DNA of 64,000 bases from Allobosea sp. (GTDB lineage Bacteria > Pseudomonadota > Alphaproteobacteria > Rhizobiales > Beijerinckiaceae). The stretch spans positions 62,001 to 126,000 of the forward strand of contig NZ_JAFKFW010000010.1 in the NCBI RefSeq assembly GCF_017308015.1. Reading direction: 5' to 3'. Below are positions 25,296 to 35,433 of this stretch, piece by piece. Position 1 is the stretch's first letter; the number at the start of each line of letters is the position of its first letter. The notes beneath the pieces are model-generated. The model did no database searches, was not told the DNA's origin, and saw only the letters and a list, made by a program, of their open reading frames with translations. The position numbers and the translations under genes were made by a program.

Positions 25296-27296
25296 ATGCG
25301 CGACGACGAATATGAATCCACTTTCGGCGCCAGCATGCTGGAGCATGAGGACGCGGAACCGCGGAATCCTACCGAAAACCCGACCATGGGCGAGCTGATC
25401 TCGCAGCGCTTCTCGCGGCGCGGTTTGCTGAAGGGTGCGCTCGCGGTCTCGGCGATCTCGGCGACGGTCGGAACGTTGGCGCTGGAGAGCGCCGCCGAAG
25501 CGCAGGCGCAGGGTGCCAAGTCCGCCTTCTCCTTCAAGGAAGTCGAGGTCGGCGTCGATGCCGACCACCATGTCGCCGATGGCTACGAGGCGCAGGTGCT
25601 GCTGCGCTGGGGCGACCCGCTGACGGCCGATGCGCCGGCTTTCGATCCGGCCAAGCAGAGCGCCGAGGCCCAGAGCAAGCAGTTCGGCTACAATAACGAC
25701 TTCGTCGGCTATGTGCCGATGACGGGCGCTGCCGACCCGTCCGCGCATGGGCTGCTCTTCGTCAATCACGAGTACACCAACCCGCATCTGATGTTTCCGG
25801 GCGTCGTCGAGATGAAGGACGGCAAGCCTGTGATGAAGAACGCGACGCCGGAACGTTTCGCGATCGAGGCGATGGCCCATGGCGCGACGGTCGCGGAAAT
25901 CCGCAAGACCGGCAGCCAATGGGCGCTGGTCAAGGATTCCAAATACAATCGCCGCATCACCGTCGCGACGCAGATGGAGCTTTCGGGGCCGGTCGCCGGC
26001 CATGAACGCGTACAGACCAAGGCCGATGCCAGCGGCCGCAAGGTGCTGGGCACGCTCAACAACTGCTCGGGCGCGCTGACGCCCTGGGGGACCTTCGTCT
26101 CGGGCGAGGAGAACTTCCACGGCTATTTCTCCGGCAAGCTGCCGGAGGGCCATCGCGAGGAAGCCAACTACAAGCGCCTCGCCGTGCCGTCCTCGCCCTA
26201 CGCCTGGGGCCGCTTCGAGGAGCGTTTCGATCTTGCCAAGGAGCCGAACGAGGCCAATCGCTTCGGCTGGGTGATCGAGGTCGATCCGTTCGATCCGAAC
26301 TCGGTGCCGAAGAAGCGTACCGCGCTCGGTCGCTTCAAGCACGAGGGCGCCGACATGATCGTCGCCAGGGACGGGCGCGTGGCGGTCTATCTCGGCGACG
26401 ACGAGCGCTTCGACTATGTCTACAAGTTCGTCACCGCCGGCCGGTTCGACCCGAACAACCGCGCCAGCAATCTCGACCTGCTCGATGCCGGCACGCTCTA
26501 TGTCGCCAAGTTCGCGGCGGACGGCACGCATGAATGGCTGCCGCTGGTCTTCGGGCAGGGACCGCTCACGGCCGCCAACGGCTTCCAGAACCAGGCCGAC
26601 GTGCTGATCGAGGCGCGGCGTGCCGGCGACCTGCTCGGCGCGACCAAGATGGACCGGCCGGAGGACATCACGCCGAACCCGGTGACGGGGCGTGTCTACG
26701 TGATGCTCACCAACAATACGAGCCGCAAGGACGAGCAAGTCGACGCTGCCAATCCGCGCGCCAAGAACGCCTTCGGCCATATCATCGAGATCGCCGAGGC
26801 CGATGGCGACCACACGGCAACCAAGGGGCGCTGGGAGATCTTGCTGAAATGCGGCGATCCCAGCGTCGCGGCGGTAGGCGCCAGCTTCTCGACCGATACG
26901 ACGAAGAACGGCTGGTTCGGCATGCCCGATAATGCCGTGGTCGATTCCGCGGGACGGCTCTGGGTCGCGACCGACGGCAACGGCATCGACGTGACCGGGC
27001 GCACCGACGGGCTCTGGGCGGTCGATACAGAGGGTGGCGCGCGGCGGACCTCGAAACTGTTCTATCGCGTGCCGCATGGCGCGGAGATGTGCGGCCCCTG
27101 CTTCACGCCGGACGACACCACCGCCTTCGTCGCCGTGCAGCATCCCGGCGATGACGGCCCGGACTGGCCGGAATTCGGCCGCCGCTCCTATTACGAGGAC
27201 CTCTCCACCCGCTGGCCGGATTTCAAACCGGACATGCCGGTGCGACCCTCCGTGGTGGCGATCACCAAGAAGGGTGGCGGCAAGATCGGGGTTTGA
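25296..27296 (+). CDS. PhoX-family (DUF839) phosphatase, Tat-exported
   Basis: 666 residues from the ATG at 25296 (GTGGGGA upstream). The N-terminus carries a twin-arginine signal, FSRRGLLKGALAVSAISATV, with predicted cleavage near AQAQGA. The mature protein has the PhoX/DUF839 features: ERFAIEAMAHGATVAEI, LNNCSGALTPWGTFVSGEENFHG (metal-binding region), HEGADMIVARDGRVAVYLGDDE, NTSRKDEQVDAANPRAKNAFGHIIE, and DNAVVDSAGRLWVATDGN. PhoX proteins are secreted, calcium/iron-dependent alkaline phosphatases; whether this member has that activity needs testing. Alone on its strand, ended by a bidirectional terminator. Confidence 0.92.
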   Translation: MRDDEYESTFGASMLEHEDAEPRNPTENPTMGELISQRFSRRGLLKGALAVSAISATVGTLALESAAEAQAQGAKSAFSFKEVEVGVDADHHVADGYEAQVLLRWGDPLTADAPAFDPAKQSAEAQSKQFGYNNDFVGYVPMTGAADPSAHGLLFVNHEYTNPHLMFPGVVEMKDGKPVMKNATPERFAIEAMAHGATVAEIRKTGSQWALVKDSKYNRRITVATQMELSGPVAGHERVQTKADASGRKVLGTLNNCSGALTPWGTFVSGEENFHGYFSGKLPEGHREEANYKRLAVPSSPYAWGRFEERFDLAKEPNEANRFGWVIEVDPFDPNSVPKKRTALGRFKHEGADMIVARDGRVAVYLGDDERFDYVYKFVTAGRFDPNNRASNLDLLDAGTLYVAKFAADGTHEWLPLVFGQGPLTAANGFQNQADVLIEARRAGDLLGATKMDRPEDITPNPVTGRVYVMLTNNTSRKDEQVDAANPRAKNAFGHIIEIAEADGDHTATKGRWEILLKCGDPSVAAVGASFSTDTTKNGWFGMPDNAVVDSAGRLWVATDGNGIDVTGRTDGLWAVDTEGGARRTSKLFYRVPHGAEMCGPCFTPDDTTAFVAVQHPGDDGPDWPEFGRRSYYEDLSTRWPDFKPDMPVRPSVVAITKKGGGKIGV

Positions 27297-27318
27297 GGCG
27301 CCACCATTCACGAAAAAG

Positions 27319-27355
27319 AAGAGCCGCCGGATCGCTCCGGCGGCTCTTTTCTTCC
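27319..27355 (+). terminator. Bidirectional terminator between phoX-like and fba
   Basis: 12-bp stem AAGAGCCGCCGG (27319-27330) with CCGGCGGCTCTT (27337-27348), 6-base loop. T-rich afterwards on + (TTCTTCC) and, on -, the run CTTTTTCG. Serves the PhoX-like gene and fba, which converge here. Confidence 0.85.
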
Positions 27356-27374
27356 GGATCGTGTGCGTGCCTGC

Positions 27375-28457
27375 TCAGGCCGCCTTCTTGGCGCCGAAGG
27401 TCGGGTCGAGCTCGCCCTTGGCATAGCGCTTGGCCATGTCGGCCAGCGTGATGACGCGCTTGATCTTCGAGGCCTGGCCGGCGGTGTTGAACTCTTCCAG
27501 GCGCTGCTTGCAGAGCTTGGTCATCGCTTCCATGGCGGGCTTCAGATACTTGCGGGGATCGAACTCGCCGGGGTTCTCCGACAGGATCTTGCGGATCTGG
27601 CCGGTCATCGCCATGCGGTTGTCGGTGTCGATGTTGATCTTGCGCACGCCGTGCTTGATGCCGCGCTGGATCTCCTCGACCGGCACGCCCCAGGTCTGGG
27701 GCATCTTGCCGCCGTACTGGTTGATGACGTCCTGAAGGTCCTGCGGAACGCTGGACGAGCCGTGCATGACGAGATGCGTGTTCGGCAGCAGCTTGTGGAT
27801 CGCCTCGATGACATGCATCGCGAGGATCGCGCCGTCGGGCTTGCGGGTGAACTTGTAGGCGCCGTGCGAGGTGCCCATGGCGATGGCGAGCGCGTCGACC
27901 TTGGTCTCGGCGACGAACTTCACGGCCTCGTCGGGGTTGGTCAGGAGCTGGTCGTGGGAGAGCTTGCCTTCGAAGCCGTGGCCGTCCTCCTTCTCGCCCT
28001 CGCCGGATTCGAGCGAGCCGAGCACGCCGAGCTCGCCCTCGACCGAGATGCCGCCGAGATGAGCCATGTCGGTGACGGTCTTGGTGACGCCGACATTGTA
28101 GTCCCAGTCGCCGGGCGTCTTGCCGTCGGCCTTGAGCGAGCCGTCCATCATCACCGAGGTGAAGCCGGCCTGGATCGCGGTCATGCAGGTCGCCGGCTCG
28201 TTGCCGTGGTCGAGATGCACGCAGACCGGGATATGCGGATAGATCTCGGTGACGGCGTCCATCATGTGCTTGAGCATGATGTCGTTGGCGTAGGACCGGG
28301 CGCCACGCGAGGCCTGGATGATGACGGGCGCGTCGGTCGCATCCGCCGCCGCCATGATCGCCAGCGCCTGCTCCATGTTGTTGATGTTGAAGGCGGGCAC
28401 GCCGTAGTCGTTCTCGGCGGCATGATCGAGCAACTGGCGAAGCGTGATACGGGCCAC
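27375..28457 (-). CDS. fba: Fructose-bisphosphate aldolase, class II
   Basis: 360 residues. Zinc-dependent aldolase that joins or splits fructose 1,6-bisphosphate and triose phosphates. Starts [26 protein letters not shown]; zinc ligand region [11 protein letters not shown]; catalytic [19 protein letters not shown] loop; then [10 protein letters not shown] and [24 protein letters not shown] near the C-terminus, all typical of the Calvin-cycle-type class IIB enzymes. It is the last gene of the fba-pgk-gap-tkt block. Two small genes lie within the block. Confidence 0.97.
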   Translation of the reverse strand: MARITLRQLLDHAAENDYGVPAFNINNMEQALAIMAAADATDAPVIIQASRGARSYANDIMLKHMMDAVTEIYPHIPVCVHLDHGNEPATCMTAIQAGFTSVMMDGSLKADGKTPGDWDYNVGVTKTVTDMAHLGGISVEGELGVLGSLESGEGEKEDGHGFEGKLSHDQLLTNPDEAVKFVAETKVDALAIAMGTSHGAYKFTRKPDGAILAMHVIEAIHKLLPNTHLVMHGSSSVPQDLQDVINQYGGKMPQTWGVPVEEIQRGIKHGVRKINIDTDNRMAMTGQIRKILSENPGEFDPRKYLKPAMEAMTKLCKQRLEEFNTAGQASKIKRVITLADMAKRYAKGELDPTFGAKKAA

Positions 28458-28548
28458 GATGGCACTCCCCTTTGGACAAACAGACAGAAGCCGGGTTTAG
28501 CGGCGAAAAGCGACGAAGGTAAAGCGAAAGCGGAATTCGCGCTTAAGA

Positions 28549-28794
28549 TCAGCGCCCGCGGGCTTCGGGAGCGGCGCCGCGCTCTTCGATCGCGGCGAGT
28601 TCCCCGGCGAAATTGCCGGTGACCGATTTCGCCATGACGAGCAGGCCGGCGGTGTCGCGGCGCTGCTTGCGGACAAGGTCACCCAGCATGTCAAAGCGCT
28701 TCTCGACCGCGTTGAAACGCTTGTCGTGCTCCGAGAGCTTGGCCTGAATCTTCTTCAGGATCTCGAACATCGCGCTCTGCACATTCTCGCTCAT
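28549..28794 (-). CDS. Small coiled-coil protein, unknown function
   Basis: 81 residues starting MSENVQSAMFEILKKIQAKL. Almost entirely helical and charged, with heptad-like repeats (LSEHDKRFNAVEKRFDMLGD) and a low-complexity tail. I recognise no family. No strong ribosome binding site is visible before the ATG. It starts about 20 bases after the pgk terminator and may be expressed by read-through or from its own weak promoter. Longer upstream ATG codons in this frame overlap pgk and are unlikely. Confidence 0.6.
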   Translation of the reverse strand: MSENVQSAMFEILKKIQAKLSEHDKRFNAVEKRFDMLGDLVRKQRRDTAGLLVMAKSVTGNFAGELAAIEERGAAPEARGR

Positions 28795-28805
28795 CAAGAG
28801 AACAT

Positions 28806-28839
28806 AGCAAAAACATGAGCTGCCGCAAGGGCAGCTCAT
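28806..28839 (-). terminator. Rho-independent terminator of pgk
   Basis: Perfect 10-bp stem ATGAGCTGCC (28815-28824) with GGCAGCTCAT (28830-28839), loop GCAAG, followed on the - strand by GTTTTTGC. Confidence 0.85.
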
Positions 28840-28849
28840 ATCGGCTGGA

Positions 28850-30043
28850 TCAGGCCTTCCGAAGCGCCTCGACGCCCGGCAGGGCCTTGCCTTCCATCCA
28901 TTCGAGGAAGGCGCCGCCCGCCGTCGAGACATAGGAGAGATCGTCGGCGACGTCGGCATGGTTCATGGCCGCGACGGTGTCGCCGCCGCCGGCGACCGCA
29001 ACGAGTTCACCCGCCTCGACGCGTCTGGCCGCGGCCTTGGCGACAGCGACCGTCGCGGTGTCGAAGGGCGGCAGTTCGAAGGCGCCGAAGGGGCCGTTCC
29101 AGACCAGCGTCTTGACCTTTTCCAGCCGCAGCACGACTTCTGCGATGCTGAGCGGGCCGGCATCGAGGATCATCTCGTCGGCTTCGACACCGTCGACCGG
29201 CACGACCCGGTAGCTGGGATGGGCCTTGAACTCACGGGCGACCAGCGCATCGACGGGCAGCAAAATCTCACAGCCGGCGGCCCTGGCCTTCTCCTCGATC
29301 TCGCGGGCGGTGCCGACGAGGTCATGTTCGCAAAGCGACTTGCCGATGTTCACCCCGCGCGCGGCGAGGAAGGTGTTGGCCATGCCGCCGCCGATGGCGA
29401 GGACGTCGACCTTTTTCACAAGGTTGCCGAGCAATTCTAGCTTGGTCGAGACCTTGGCGCCGCCGACGATCGCCATCACCGGGCGGGCGGGATTGTCGAG
29501 GCCGGCCGAGAGGGCTTCGAGCTCCGCCTGCATGGTACGACCGGCATAGGCCGGCAGGACATGGGCGAGGCCTTCAGTCGAGGCGTGGGCGCGGTGGGCG
29601 GCAGAGAAGGCGTCGTTGACATAGAGATCGCCATTGGCGGCGAGCGCCCTGACGAAGTCGGCGTCGTTCTTCTCGTCGCCGGCGTGGAAGCGGGTGTTCT
29701 CCAGCAGCAGAACGTCGCCGTTCTTCGCGGCGACGAGCGCCTTCGCGACATCATCGCCAATGCAGTCGTCGACGAAGGTGACCGGGCGGCCGAGCGCCTC
29801 GGTCAGCGCCGGCACGACCTGCCGCAGGCTGTTCTTGTCGTCCCGGCCCTTCGGACGGCCGAAATGCGCGAGCAGCACGACCTTGCCGCCCTTGTCGGCG
29901 ATTTCGCGGATCGTCGGCAGGATGCGGTCGATGCGGGTGGTGTCGCTGACCTTGCCGTCTTCCATGGGCACGTTGAGGTCGACGCGGACAAGGACGCGCT
30001 TGCCCGAGACAGCGGCGTCGTCGAGGGTACGGAAGGCAGTCAT
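28850..30043 (-). CDS. pgk: Phosphoglycerate kinase
   Basis: 397 residues. Moves phosphate from 1,3-bisphosphoglycerate to ADP. Opens with [20 protein letters not shown], contains the FGRPKG substrate motif, [34 protein letters not shown], and the ADP-binding [18 protein letters not shown] region. Start overlaps the stop of the upstream membrane-protein gene by four bases. Its terminator lies just past the stop. Confidence 0.97.
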   Translation of the reverse strand: MTAFRTLDDAAVSGKRVLVRVDLNVPMEDGKVSDTTRIDRILPTIREIADKGGKVVLLAHFGRPKGRDDKNSLRQVVPALTEALGRPVTFVDDCIGDDVAKALVAAKNGDVLLLENTRFHAGDEKNDADFVRALAANGDLYVNDAFSAAHRAHASTEGLAHVLPAYAGRTMQAELEALSAGLDNPARPVMAIVGGAKVSTKLELLGNLVKKVDVLAIGGGMANTFLAARGVNIGKSLCEHDLVGTAREIEEKARAAGCEILLPVDALVAREFKAHPSYRVVPVDGVEADEMILDAGPLSIAEVVLRLEKVKTLVWNGPFGAFELPPFDTATVAVAKAAARRVEAGELVAVAGGGDTVAAMNHADVADDLSYVSTAGGAFLEWMEGKALPGVEALRKA

Positions 30044-30495
30044 CGGGGCAGCAGGCCTCCGAACAGGCCGGGCACGCCGAATTTCAGCACGAGGATGGTC
30101 AGGAGCACGGTCAGGACGGCGGTGACGATCGCTGTGATGAACAGCGTGCCGGCGCGGGGCGTCGCATCGACGCGGTTGCGAAGCGCGGTGATCTCGCCGC
30201 GGATCGAGGCGAAATCCATCGTGCCGGCCGCGGCGTCGACCTTGTGCGCGCTGCGCTCCAGCGAGGCCTCGGCGCGCGTCAGAACGGCCTCGTAGCGGGC
30301 AAATTTCTCCTCGATGCGGGCCGCCTTCTCCTCGATGCGGGAGAGCTGGTCCAGCTTGCGCGGCTCGGTGACCGGAGCGACGGTCTCGGCGGCCGGCGTC
30401 GCCGCCACGAGGGTCGGGCCGGATGCGGGGGGCGGCGACGCGACGGGCGGCTCGGTATTCGTCGGGGTCACGACGGTCGGCTCGATCTTGGCCAT
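30040..30495 (-). CDS. Coiled-coil protein with C-terminal membrane helix
   Basis: 151 residues. The first 45 are Pro/Thr/Val-rich, then a charged helical part ([23 protein letters not shown]), then one C-terminal hydrophobic helix (about residues 118-140, [20 protein letters not shown]). Tail-anchored or single-pass protein of unknown function. It overlaps pgk by four bases (ATGA) and lies 157 bases downstream of gap, so it is part of the glycolytic block. I recall similar hypothetical genes beside pgk in other Hyphomicrobiales, but no named family. Confidence 0.8.
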   Translation of the reverse strand: MAKIEPTVVTPTNTEPPVASPPPASGPTLVAATPAAETVAPVTEPRKLDQLSRIEEKAARIEEKFARYEAVLTRAEASLERSAHKVDAAAGTMDFASIRGEITALRNRVDATPRAGTLFITAIVTAVLTVLLTILVLKFGVPGLFGGLLPR

Positions 30496-30652
30496 GGGCG
30501 CTCCGTAGCTGGGAGAAGTGGGACGAGGCCGGGCCTTGGCAGCGCGGCCTCGCAGTCAGGCGCCATGCCCTCGCGAGAGGACAGGAAGCACTTCGTTACC
30601 GCATCGGATTATCCCGAAAAATGGCGCCCACTTTCCGGTCCGATACGAAGGA

Positions 30653-31663
30653 TCAGAGCAGGGCGCCCATGGCGACGGCGGTGTCGCTCATGCGGTTCGA
30701 GAAGCCCCATTCGTTGTCGTACCAGGACAGCACGCGCACGAACTTGTCGTCCATGACCTTGGTCTGGTCGAGGGCGAAGGTCGAGGACGCCGGATCGTGG
30801 TTGAAGTCGATCGAGACGTTCGGCTGGTCGGTGACGGCGAGGATGCCCTTGAGCGGGCCGCGCTTCGACGCCTTGACGATGGCCTCGTTGACCTTCTCGA
30901 CCGTGGTCTTGCGCTTCGAGATGAACTTGAAGTCGACGACCGAGACGTTCGGGGTGGGAACGCGGATCGAGGTGCCGTCGAGGCGGCCCTTCAGATCGGG
31001 AATGACGAGACCGATCGCCTTGGCGGCGCCGGTCGAGGTCGGGATCATCGAGAGCGCGGCGGCGCGGCCGCGGTAGAGATCCTTGTGCATCGTGTCCAGC
31101 GTCGGCTGGTCGCCGGTGTACGCATGGATCGTGGTCATGAAGCCCTTGTCGATGCCCACGCTGTCATGGAGCACGCGCACAACCGGCGCGAGGCAGTTCG
31201 TGGTGCAGGAGGCGTTCGAGACGACGACGTGGTCCCTGGTCAGCTCGTGATGGTTGACGCCGAACACGACGGTGAGGTCCGCACCGTCGCAGGGAGCCGA
31301 GACCAGCACGCGCTTGGCGCCGGCCGCGAGATGAGCGGCGGCCTTGTCGCGGGTGGTGAAGATGCCGGTGCATTCGAAGGCGATGTCGACGCCGAGCGCC
31401 TTATGCGGCAGGTCCTTGGGATCGCGGATCGCGGTGACCTTGATCGGGCCGCGGCCGACATCGATCGTGTCGCCGGAGACGGTCACCGTGCCGGGGAAGC
31501 GGCCATGGACGGAGTCGAAGCGGAAGAGATGGGCATTGGTCTCGACCGGGCCGAGATCGTTGATCGCCACGACCTCGATGTCCTTGCGCTTCGACTCGAT
31601 GATCGCGCGCAGAACGTTGCGCCCGATGCGGCCGAAACCGTTGATCGCCACCTTGACCGTCAT
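30653..31663 (-). CDS. gap: Glyceraldehyde-3-phosphate dehydrogenase
   Basis: 336 residues from the ATG at 31663. NAD(P)-dependent oxidation and phosphorylation of glyceraldehyde 3-phosphate. The Rossmann loop [14 protein letters not shown] is at the N-terminus; active-site Cys153 lies in [25 protein letters not shown] closes the C-terminus. Full length. Together with tkt, pgk and fba it serves glycolysis, gluconeogenesis and possibly a Calvin cycle. Confidence 0.97.
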   Translation of the reverse strand: MTVKVAINGFGRIGRNVLRAIIESKRKDIEVVAINDLGPVETNAHLFRFDSVHGRFPGTVTVSGDTIDVGRGPIKVTAIRDPKDLPHKALGVDIAFECTGIFTTRDKAAAHLAAGAKRVLVSAPCDGADLTVVFGVNHHELTRDHVVVSNASCTTNCLAPVVRVLHDSVGIDKGFMTTIHAYTGDQPTLDTMHKDLYRGRAAALSMIPTSTGAAKAIGLVIPDLKGRLDGTSIRVPTPNVSVVDFKFISKRKTTVEKVNEAIVKASKRGPLKGILAVTDQPNVSIDFNHDPASSTFALDQTKVMDDKFVRVLSWYDNEWGFSNRMSDTAVAMGALL

Positions 31664-31789
31664 GTCTTCCTCTCCTTCGCCGAGCGAACCGGCGATGCCG
31701 TCGCTATCCACGCGGGCAATTCGGCCAAAGAATGGCCGAACGCAAGATGTCTTTCGGGAAAATCAGCCCTGCCTGCGGCAATTAGACCG

Positions 31790-33787
31790 TCAGGCGTTGT
31801 GCTTCTTCATCGCGGCGTCGACGATCGCCTCCGCAGTGATGCCGAAATGCTTGTAGACCTCCTTGTAGGGGCCGCTGGCACCGAAGGAGTTCATGCCGAT
31901 GAAGACGCCGTCATGGCCGATCACGGCATCCCAGCCGAAGCGCACGCCGGCTTCGACCGCAATCTTGACCGGAGCCGAGCCGATGATCGCCGTCTGGGTG
32001 GCCTCGTCCTGCTGCAGCAGAAGCTCAAGCGAAGGCACCGAAACGACGCGGGCGCGGACGCCCTTCTCGGCGAGAAGCTTGCGCGCGGCGACGGCGAGCT
32101 CGACCTCGGAGCCCGAGGCGAAGAGCGAGATCTGGGCCTTGCCGCCCTCGGCCGCGAGCAGTTCGTAGGCGCCGGTGGCCGAGCGGTTCCGGGCCGAGGC
32201 GTCGGTGCGGAGCTGTGGCAGGTTCTGGCGGGAGAGCGCGAGGACAGTCGGGCCGTCGGTGCGTTCCAGAGCGGCCTGCCAGGCCTCGGCGGTCTCGATC
32301 GTGTCGGCGGGGCGGAAGACGCGCATGTTCGGCATGGCACGCAAGCTGGCGACCTGCTCGACCGGCTGGTGGGTCGGACCATCCTCGCCGAGGCCGATCG
32401 AGTCATGGGTCATGACATAGACGACCGGCAGGCCCATCAGGGCGGCAAGCCGCATCGAGGGGCGGGCATAGTCGGCGAAGACCAGGAAGGTACCGCCGCC
32501 GGTGCGGAAGCCGCCATGCAGCGTGATGCCGTTCATCGCGGCGGCCATGCCGTGCTCGCGGATGCCGTAGCGGACATAGCGGCCCTTCGGGGTCTTCGGG
32601 GTGAAGTCCTCGGCGGCCTTGGTGCGGGTGTTGTTGGACGGAGTCAGGTCGGCCGACCCCATCACCAGCTCCGGCATGATCGGGGTGATGGCTTCGAGCG
32701 CCATTTCCGAAGCCTTGCGGGTCGCGACGGCCTGCGGCGCGGCGATCAGTGCCTTCTTGTGGGCGAGGATCGCCTTGTCGAGCTTGGCCGGAACGGTGTG
32801 GGCGAGGCGGCGGTCGAACTCGCCGCGCTTGCGCTCGGAGAGGGTGGCGAAGCGCTCGTTCCAGTCTTTGTGGGCGGCGGCGCCGGCAGAGCCGAAGCCG
32901 CGCCAGGCCTTGAGCACGTCGGCAGGGACCTCGAAGGGACCGCCGGTAATGCCCAGCGCCTTCTTGGCGGCGGCGAGCTCCTCGGCGCCGAGCGGCTCGC
33001 CATGGGCCTTGGACGTGCCGGCCTTCTTCGGCGCGCCGAAGCCGATCACGGTCTTGCAGGCGATCATGGTGGGCTTGTTCGACTTCCGGGCGCGATTGAT
33101 CGCGGCCTCGATCGCCTCGGGATCATGGCCGTCGACGCGCTCGGAGCGCCAACCGCAGGCCTTGAAGCGCGCGACCTGGTCGACATTGTCGGTGATCGAG
33201 AGCGGCCCGTCGATCGAGATGTCGTTATCGTCCCAGAGCACGATCAGCTTGTTGAGCTTCTGGTGGCCGGCGAGCGCGATCGCCTCCTGGCTGATGCCCT
33301 CCATCAGGTCGCCGTCGGAAGCCAGCACATAGGTATGGTGATCGACGACCTTCTTGCCGAACTCGGCGGCGAGCATGCGCTCGGCCATCGCCATGCCAAC
33401 GGCGGTGGCGAGCCCCTGGCCGAGCGGGCCGGTGGTGGTCTCGACGCCGGCGGTCATGAAGTTCTCGGGGTGGCCGGGGGTCTTCGATTCGAGCTGGCGG
33501 AAGGCCTTGAGGTCGTCGAGCTGCATGCCGGGCGCGCCGGTGAGATAGAGCAGGGCGTAGAGCAGCATCGAGCCATGGCCGGCGGAGAGCACGAAGCGAT
33601 CGCGGTCCGGCCAGCGCGGATCGGCGGCGTCATACTTCATCACGCGGGTAAACAGCACGGCGGCGATGTCGGCGGCGCCCATCGGCAGGCCGGGATGGCC
33701 GGACTTGGCCTTCTCGACGCCGTCCATCGCCAGACCGCGGATGGCATTGGCGAGCTTGTCGTGCTGGGCGCGATCGATGGTGGTCAT
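31790..33787 (-). CDS. tkt: Transketolase
   Basis: 665 residues, usual length. Thiamine-diphosphate enzyme of the pentose phosphate and Calvin pathways that transfers two-carbon ketol units. [17 protein letters not shown] near the start; the thiamine-diphosphate motif [13 protein letters not shown] with DNDISIDG; the second-domain [14 protein letters not shown], all intact. Upstream is the divergent DUF4164-zapA unit across 345 bases. Confidence 0.97.
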   Translation of the reverse strand: MTTIDRAQHDKLANAIRGLAMDGVEKAKSGHPGLPMGAADIAAVLFTRVMKYDAADPRWPDRDRFVLSAGHGSMLLYALLYLTGAPGMQLDDLKAFRQLESKTPGHPENFMTAGVETTTGPLGQGLATAVGMAMAERMLAAEFGKKVVDHHTYVLASDGDLMEGISQEAIALAGHQKLNKLIVLWDDNDISIDGPLSITDNVDQVARFKACGWRSERVDGHDPEAIEAAINRARKSNKPTMIACKTVIGFGAPKKAGTSKAHGEPLGAEELAAAKKALGITGGPFEVPADVLKAWRGFGSAGAAAHKDWNERFATLSERKRGEFDRRLAHTVPAKLDKAILAHKKALIAAPQAVATRKASEMALEAITPIMPELVMGSADLTPSNNTRTKAAEDFTPKTPKGRYVRYGIREHGMAAAMNGITLHGGFRTGGGTFLVFADYARPSMRLAALMGLPVVYVMTHDSIGLGEDGPTHQPVEQVASLRAMPNMRVFRPADTIETAEAWQAALERTDGPTVLALSRQNLPQLRTDASARNRSATGAYELLAAEGGKAQISLFASGSEVELAVAARKLLAEKGVRARVVSVPSLELLLQQDEATQTAIIGSAPVKIAVEAGVRFGWDAVIGHDGVFIGMNSFGASGPYKEVYKHFGITAEAIVDAAMKKHNA

Positions 33788-34132
33788 GATGATCTCACAG
33801 GGCTCCGTCAGGCGGGCGGGAGGACCGGGCCGGCCTGCGCGACAGCGGGCCGGCGAGGGGGAAGGCAGTGTTGCCGCCGCTTGCGGCAGGCTCGGAAAGG
33901 ACGGGGTGGATTAGGCCCGGCCCTCCCTGCGAGTCAATTCGCGAAACCCTGCTTTCGGGGTCGCAGGCACGGCTTTTGGTTGGTTTTCCGCAGATGGCGC
34001 CTCAGCCCCGCCCGGCAAGCCGTTGCAAGGACATGTTTACAGGCCGAGAGAGCGATTCCTGTTTTCCGGTGCTTTGCTGTAAATTGAGACACGAATCGTG
34101 TGAGCCGGCTTCGATCTGAAAGGAGAGCGACG
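33788..34132. other. Divergent intergenic region, tkt / DUF4164
   Basis: No gene found. It should hold the promoters of tkt (leftward) and of DUF4164-zapA (rightward). The right part is more AT-rich. A short palindrome, ACACGA-A-TCGTGT at 34089-34101, sits about 30 bases before the DUF4164 start and could be a protein-binding site. No confident -35/-10 pair seen. Confidence 0.5.
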
Positions 34133-34444
34133 GTGGCGAGCCTGATGCTGGACAATGCGCTGGCGCGACTGGATACGGCGCTGGGGCAGTTGGAGGCGGC
34201 GGCGCGGCGGCGGGTCGAGGCTGAGCGTGGGCGTGGCAATCTCGAAACCGAACTCGCCCTGATGCAGGACGACCGGGCGCGGCTGGCGGCCGAGCTCGAC
34301 GGCGCGATGGCACGCCTCGGCCAGGTCGAAACGGCTGCGGCTGATGTCGACCAGCGGCTGGAGCGGGCGATGAACGTCGTCGGCGCGGTGATCGCGCGGG
34401 TCGAGGCGCAGCAGCCGTCGGAGCCCGAGGCAAGCGAAAGCTAA
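34133..34444 (+). CDS. DUF4164 coiled-coil protein
   Basis: 103 residues from the GTG at 34133, which has AGGAGAG five bases upstream. A GTG 33 bases earlier lacks a site. One long helix with heptads (LDNALARLDTALGQLEAAARRRVE, then QVETAAADVDQRLERAM). Matches DUF4164, which in Hyphomicrobiales commonly lies just before zapA. Probably helps FtsZ-ring or division functions, but this is by association only. Gap to zapA is 18 bases. Confidence 0.85.
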   Translation: MASLMLDNALARLDTALGQLEAAARRRVEAERGRGNLETELALMQDDRARLAAELDGAMARLGQVETAAADVDQRLERAMNVVGAVIARVEAQQPSEPEASES

Positions 34445-34462
34445 AGCGGAACTGGAGACCGA

Positions 34463-34831
34463 ATGCCGCAAGTCAACGTCATGATTTCCGGGAAGGCCTA
34501 TCGCATGGCCTGCGGGGAGGGCGAGGAGGGCCATCTCGAAGGGCTCGCCCGGTTCTATGACGAGAAGATCGGCGAGATGCGGCAGGCCTTCGGCGAGATC
34601 GGCGACATGCGCCTGCATGTCATGGCGGCGCTGATGGTGGCCGACGAGGTCCATGAACTGAAGCAGCGGCTGGCGAAGCTGGAGGCCGACCTCGCGGCGA
34701 CGCAGGGCAATGCCGGCGCCGCCGATGAGCGGCTCAGCGAGGTCGAGGACCGGGCGGCGGAAGCGTTGGTCGCGGCGGCCGAGCGGATCGAGGGCGTGGC
34801 GCGCAGCCTGATCCCGACCGCGGTGGGCTGA
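34463..34831 (+). CDS. zapA: Cell division protein ZapA
   Basis: 122 residues. FtsZ-ring-associated protein that cross-links FtsZ filaments. Starts PQVNVMISGKAYRMACGEGEE, then HLEGLARFYDEKIGEMRQAFG and MRLHVMAALMVADEVHELK, the ZapA pattern: a small beta domain followed by a long coiled coil used for tetramer formation. In many alphaproteobacteria 6S RNA and fau follow zapA; here they do not (see the inversion finding). Confidence 0.93.
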   Translation: MPQVNVMISGKAYRMACGEGEEGHLEGLARFYDEKIGEMRQAFGEIGDMRLHVMAALMVADEVHELKQRLAKLEADLAATQGNAGAADERLSEVEDRAAEALVAAAERIEGVARSLIPTAVG

Positions 34832-34848
34832 GTGCCGGCGGGCCGCCG

Positions 34849-35346
34849 GTGCAACGTTACGCGATTTTCCTGAGCGGACCGATCGGCGCCGGCAAGACGA
34901 CGCTGGGGCGGGCTCTGGCTGCGCGGATCGGCGGCAGCTTTATCGATGGCGACGACCATGCCGACCCGGGTTTGCCCTGGTACGGTTCCATCCTGCGCAC
35001 CAGCCGGTCGATCGTACGGGAGGGCTTCTCGCTGCTGGCCGAGCGCCCCAATCTGGTCGTGGCCTACCCGCTCCGCTGCAGTGACTGGATCTTCTTCCGG
35101 CGCCATTTCGGCGATGCCGGTGTGCGGCCGATTTTCGTCAGCCTTCGTGCTTCCTATGAACGCATTGTCGATGCCGGCCGAGGGCGGGTGTTCGATACCG
35201 AGGAGCATGACCGCATCCGCGTGATGCTGGCGGAAGGCTATGGCGAACGCAGCTTCAGCGATCTGATTGTCGATAGCGATCGCGGCTCCTTCGCAGGAAC
35301 GCTCGACGAACTGGAGACCGGGCTCAGCAGCTTCATGACGACCTGA
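34849..35346 (+). CDS. Small P-loop kinase (shikimate-kinase-like fold), unknown substrate
   Basis: 165 residues from a GTG 17 bases after the zapA stop, with only a weak binding site. Walker A GPIGAGKT at residues 10-17, then a DGDDHAD segment and an arginine-rich LID-like part. This looks like the shikimate/gluconate/adenylate-kinase fold, but the shikimate-binding motifs are not evident, so the phosphorylated substrate is unknown. It ends before a strong bidirectional terminator. Position at the left edge of the proposed inversion makes its origin worth checking. Confidence 0.78.
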   Translation: MQRYAIFLSGPIGAGKTTLGRALAARIGGSFIDGDDHADPGLPWYGSILRTSRSIVREGFSLLAERPNLVVAYPLRCSDWIFFRRHFGDAGVRPIFVSLRASYERIVDAGRGRVFDTEEHDRIRVMLAEGYGERSFSDLIVDSDRGSFAGTLDELETGLSSFMTT

Positions 35347-35380
35347 GCGATCCTCTCCAGGTGGCTTGCCGGAATGAAAA

Positions 35381-35416
35381 AGGCCCCGGATGTCGTCATC
35401 CGGGGCCTCTTTCTTT
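35381..35416 (+). terminator. Bidirectional terminator between kinase and pal
   Basis: Perfect 12-bp stem AGGCCCCGGATG (35381-35392) with CATCCGGGGCCT (35397-35408), TCGT loop; followed on + by CTTTCTTTTT and on - by TTTTTCATT. Confidence 0.88.
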
Positions 35417-35433
35417 TTATCTCTGCGATCAGA

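Noticed and set aside
25266-27311. A 681-codon open frame antisense to the PhoX-like gene
   Set aside because: The + strand gene has a Tat signal and family motifs throughout; the antisense translation is compositionally biased and unrelated to known proteins.
30518-34087. A 1189-codon open reading frame on the + strand over gap and tkt
   Set aside because: It runs antisense to two clear housekeeping genes; long antisense frames arise in GC-rich DNA from codon-position bias, and the translation has no recognisable domain.
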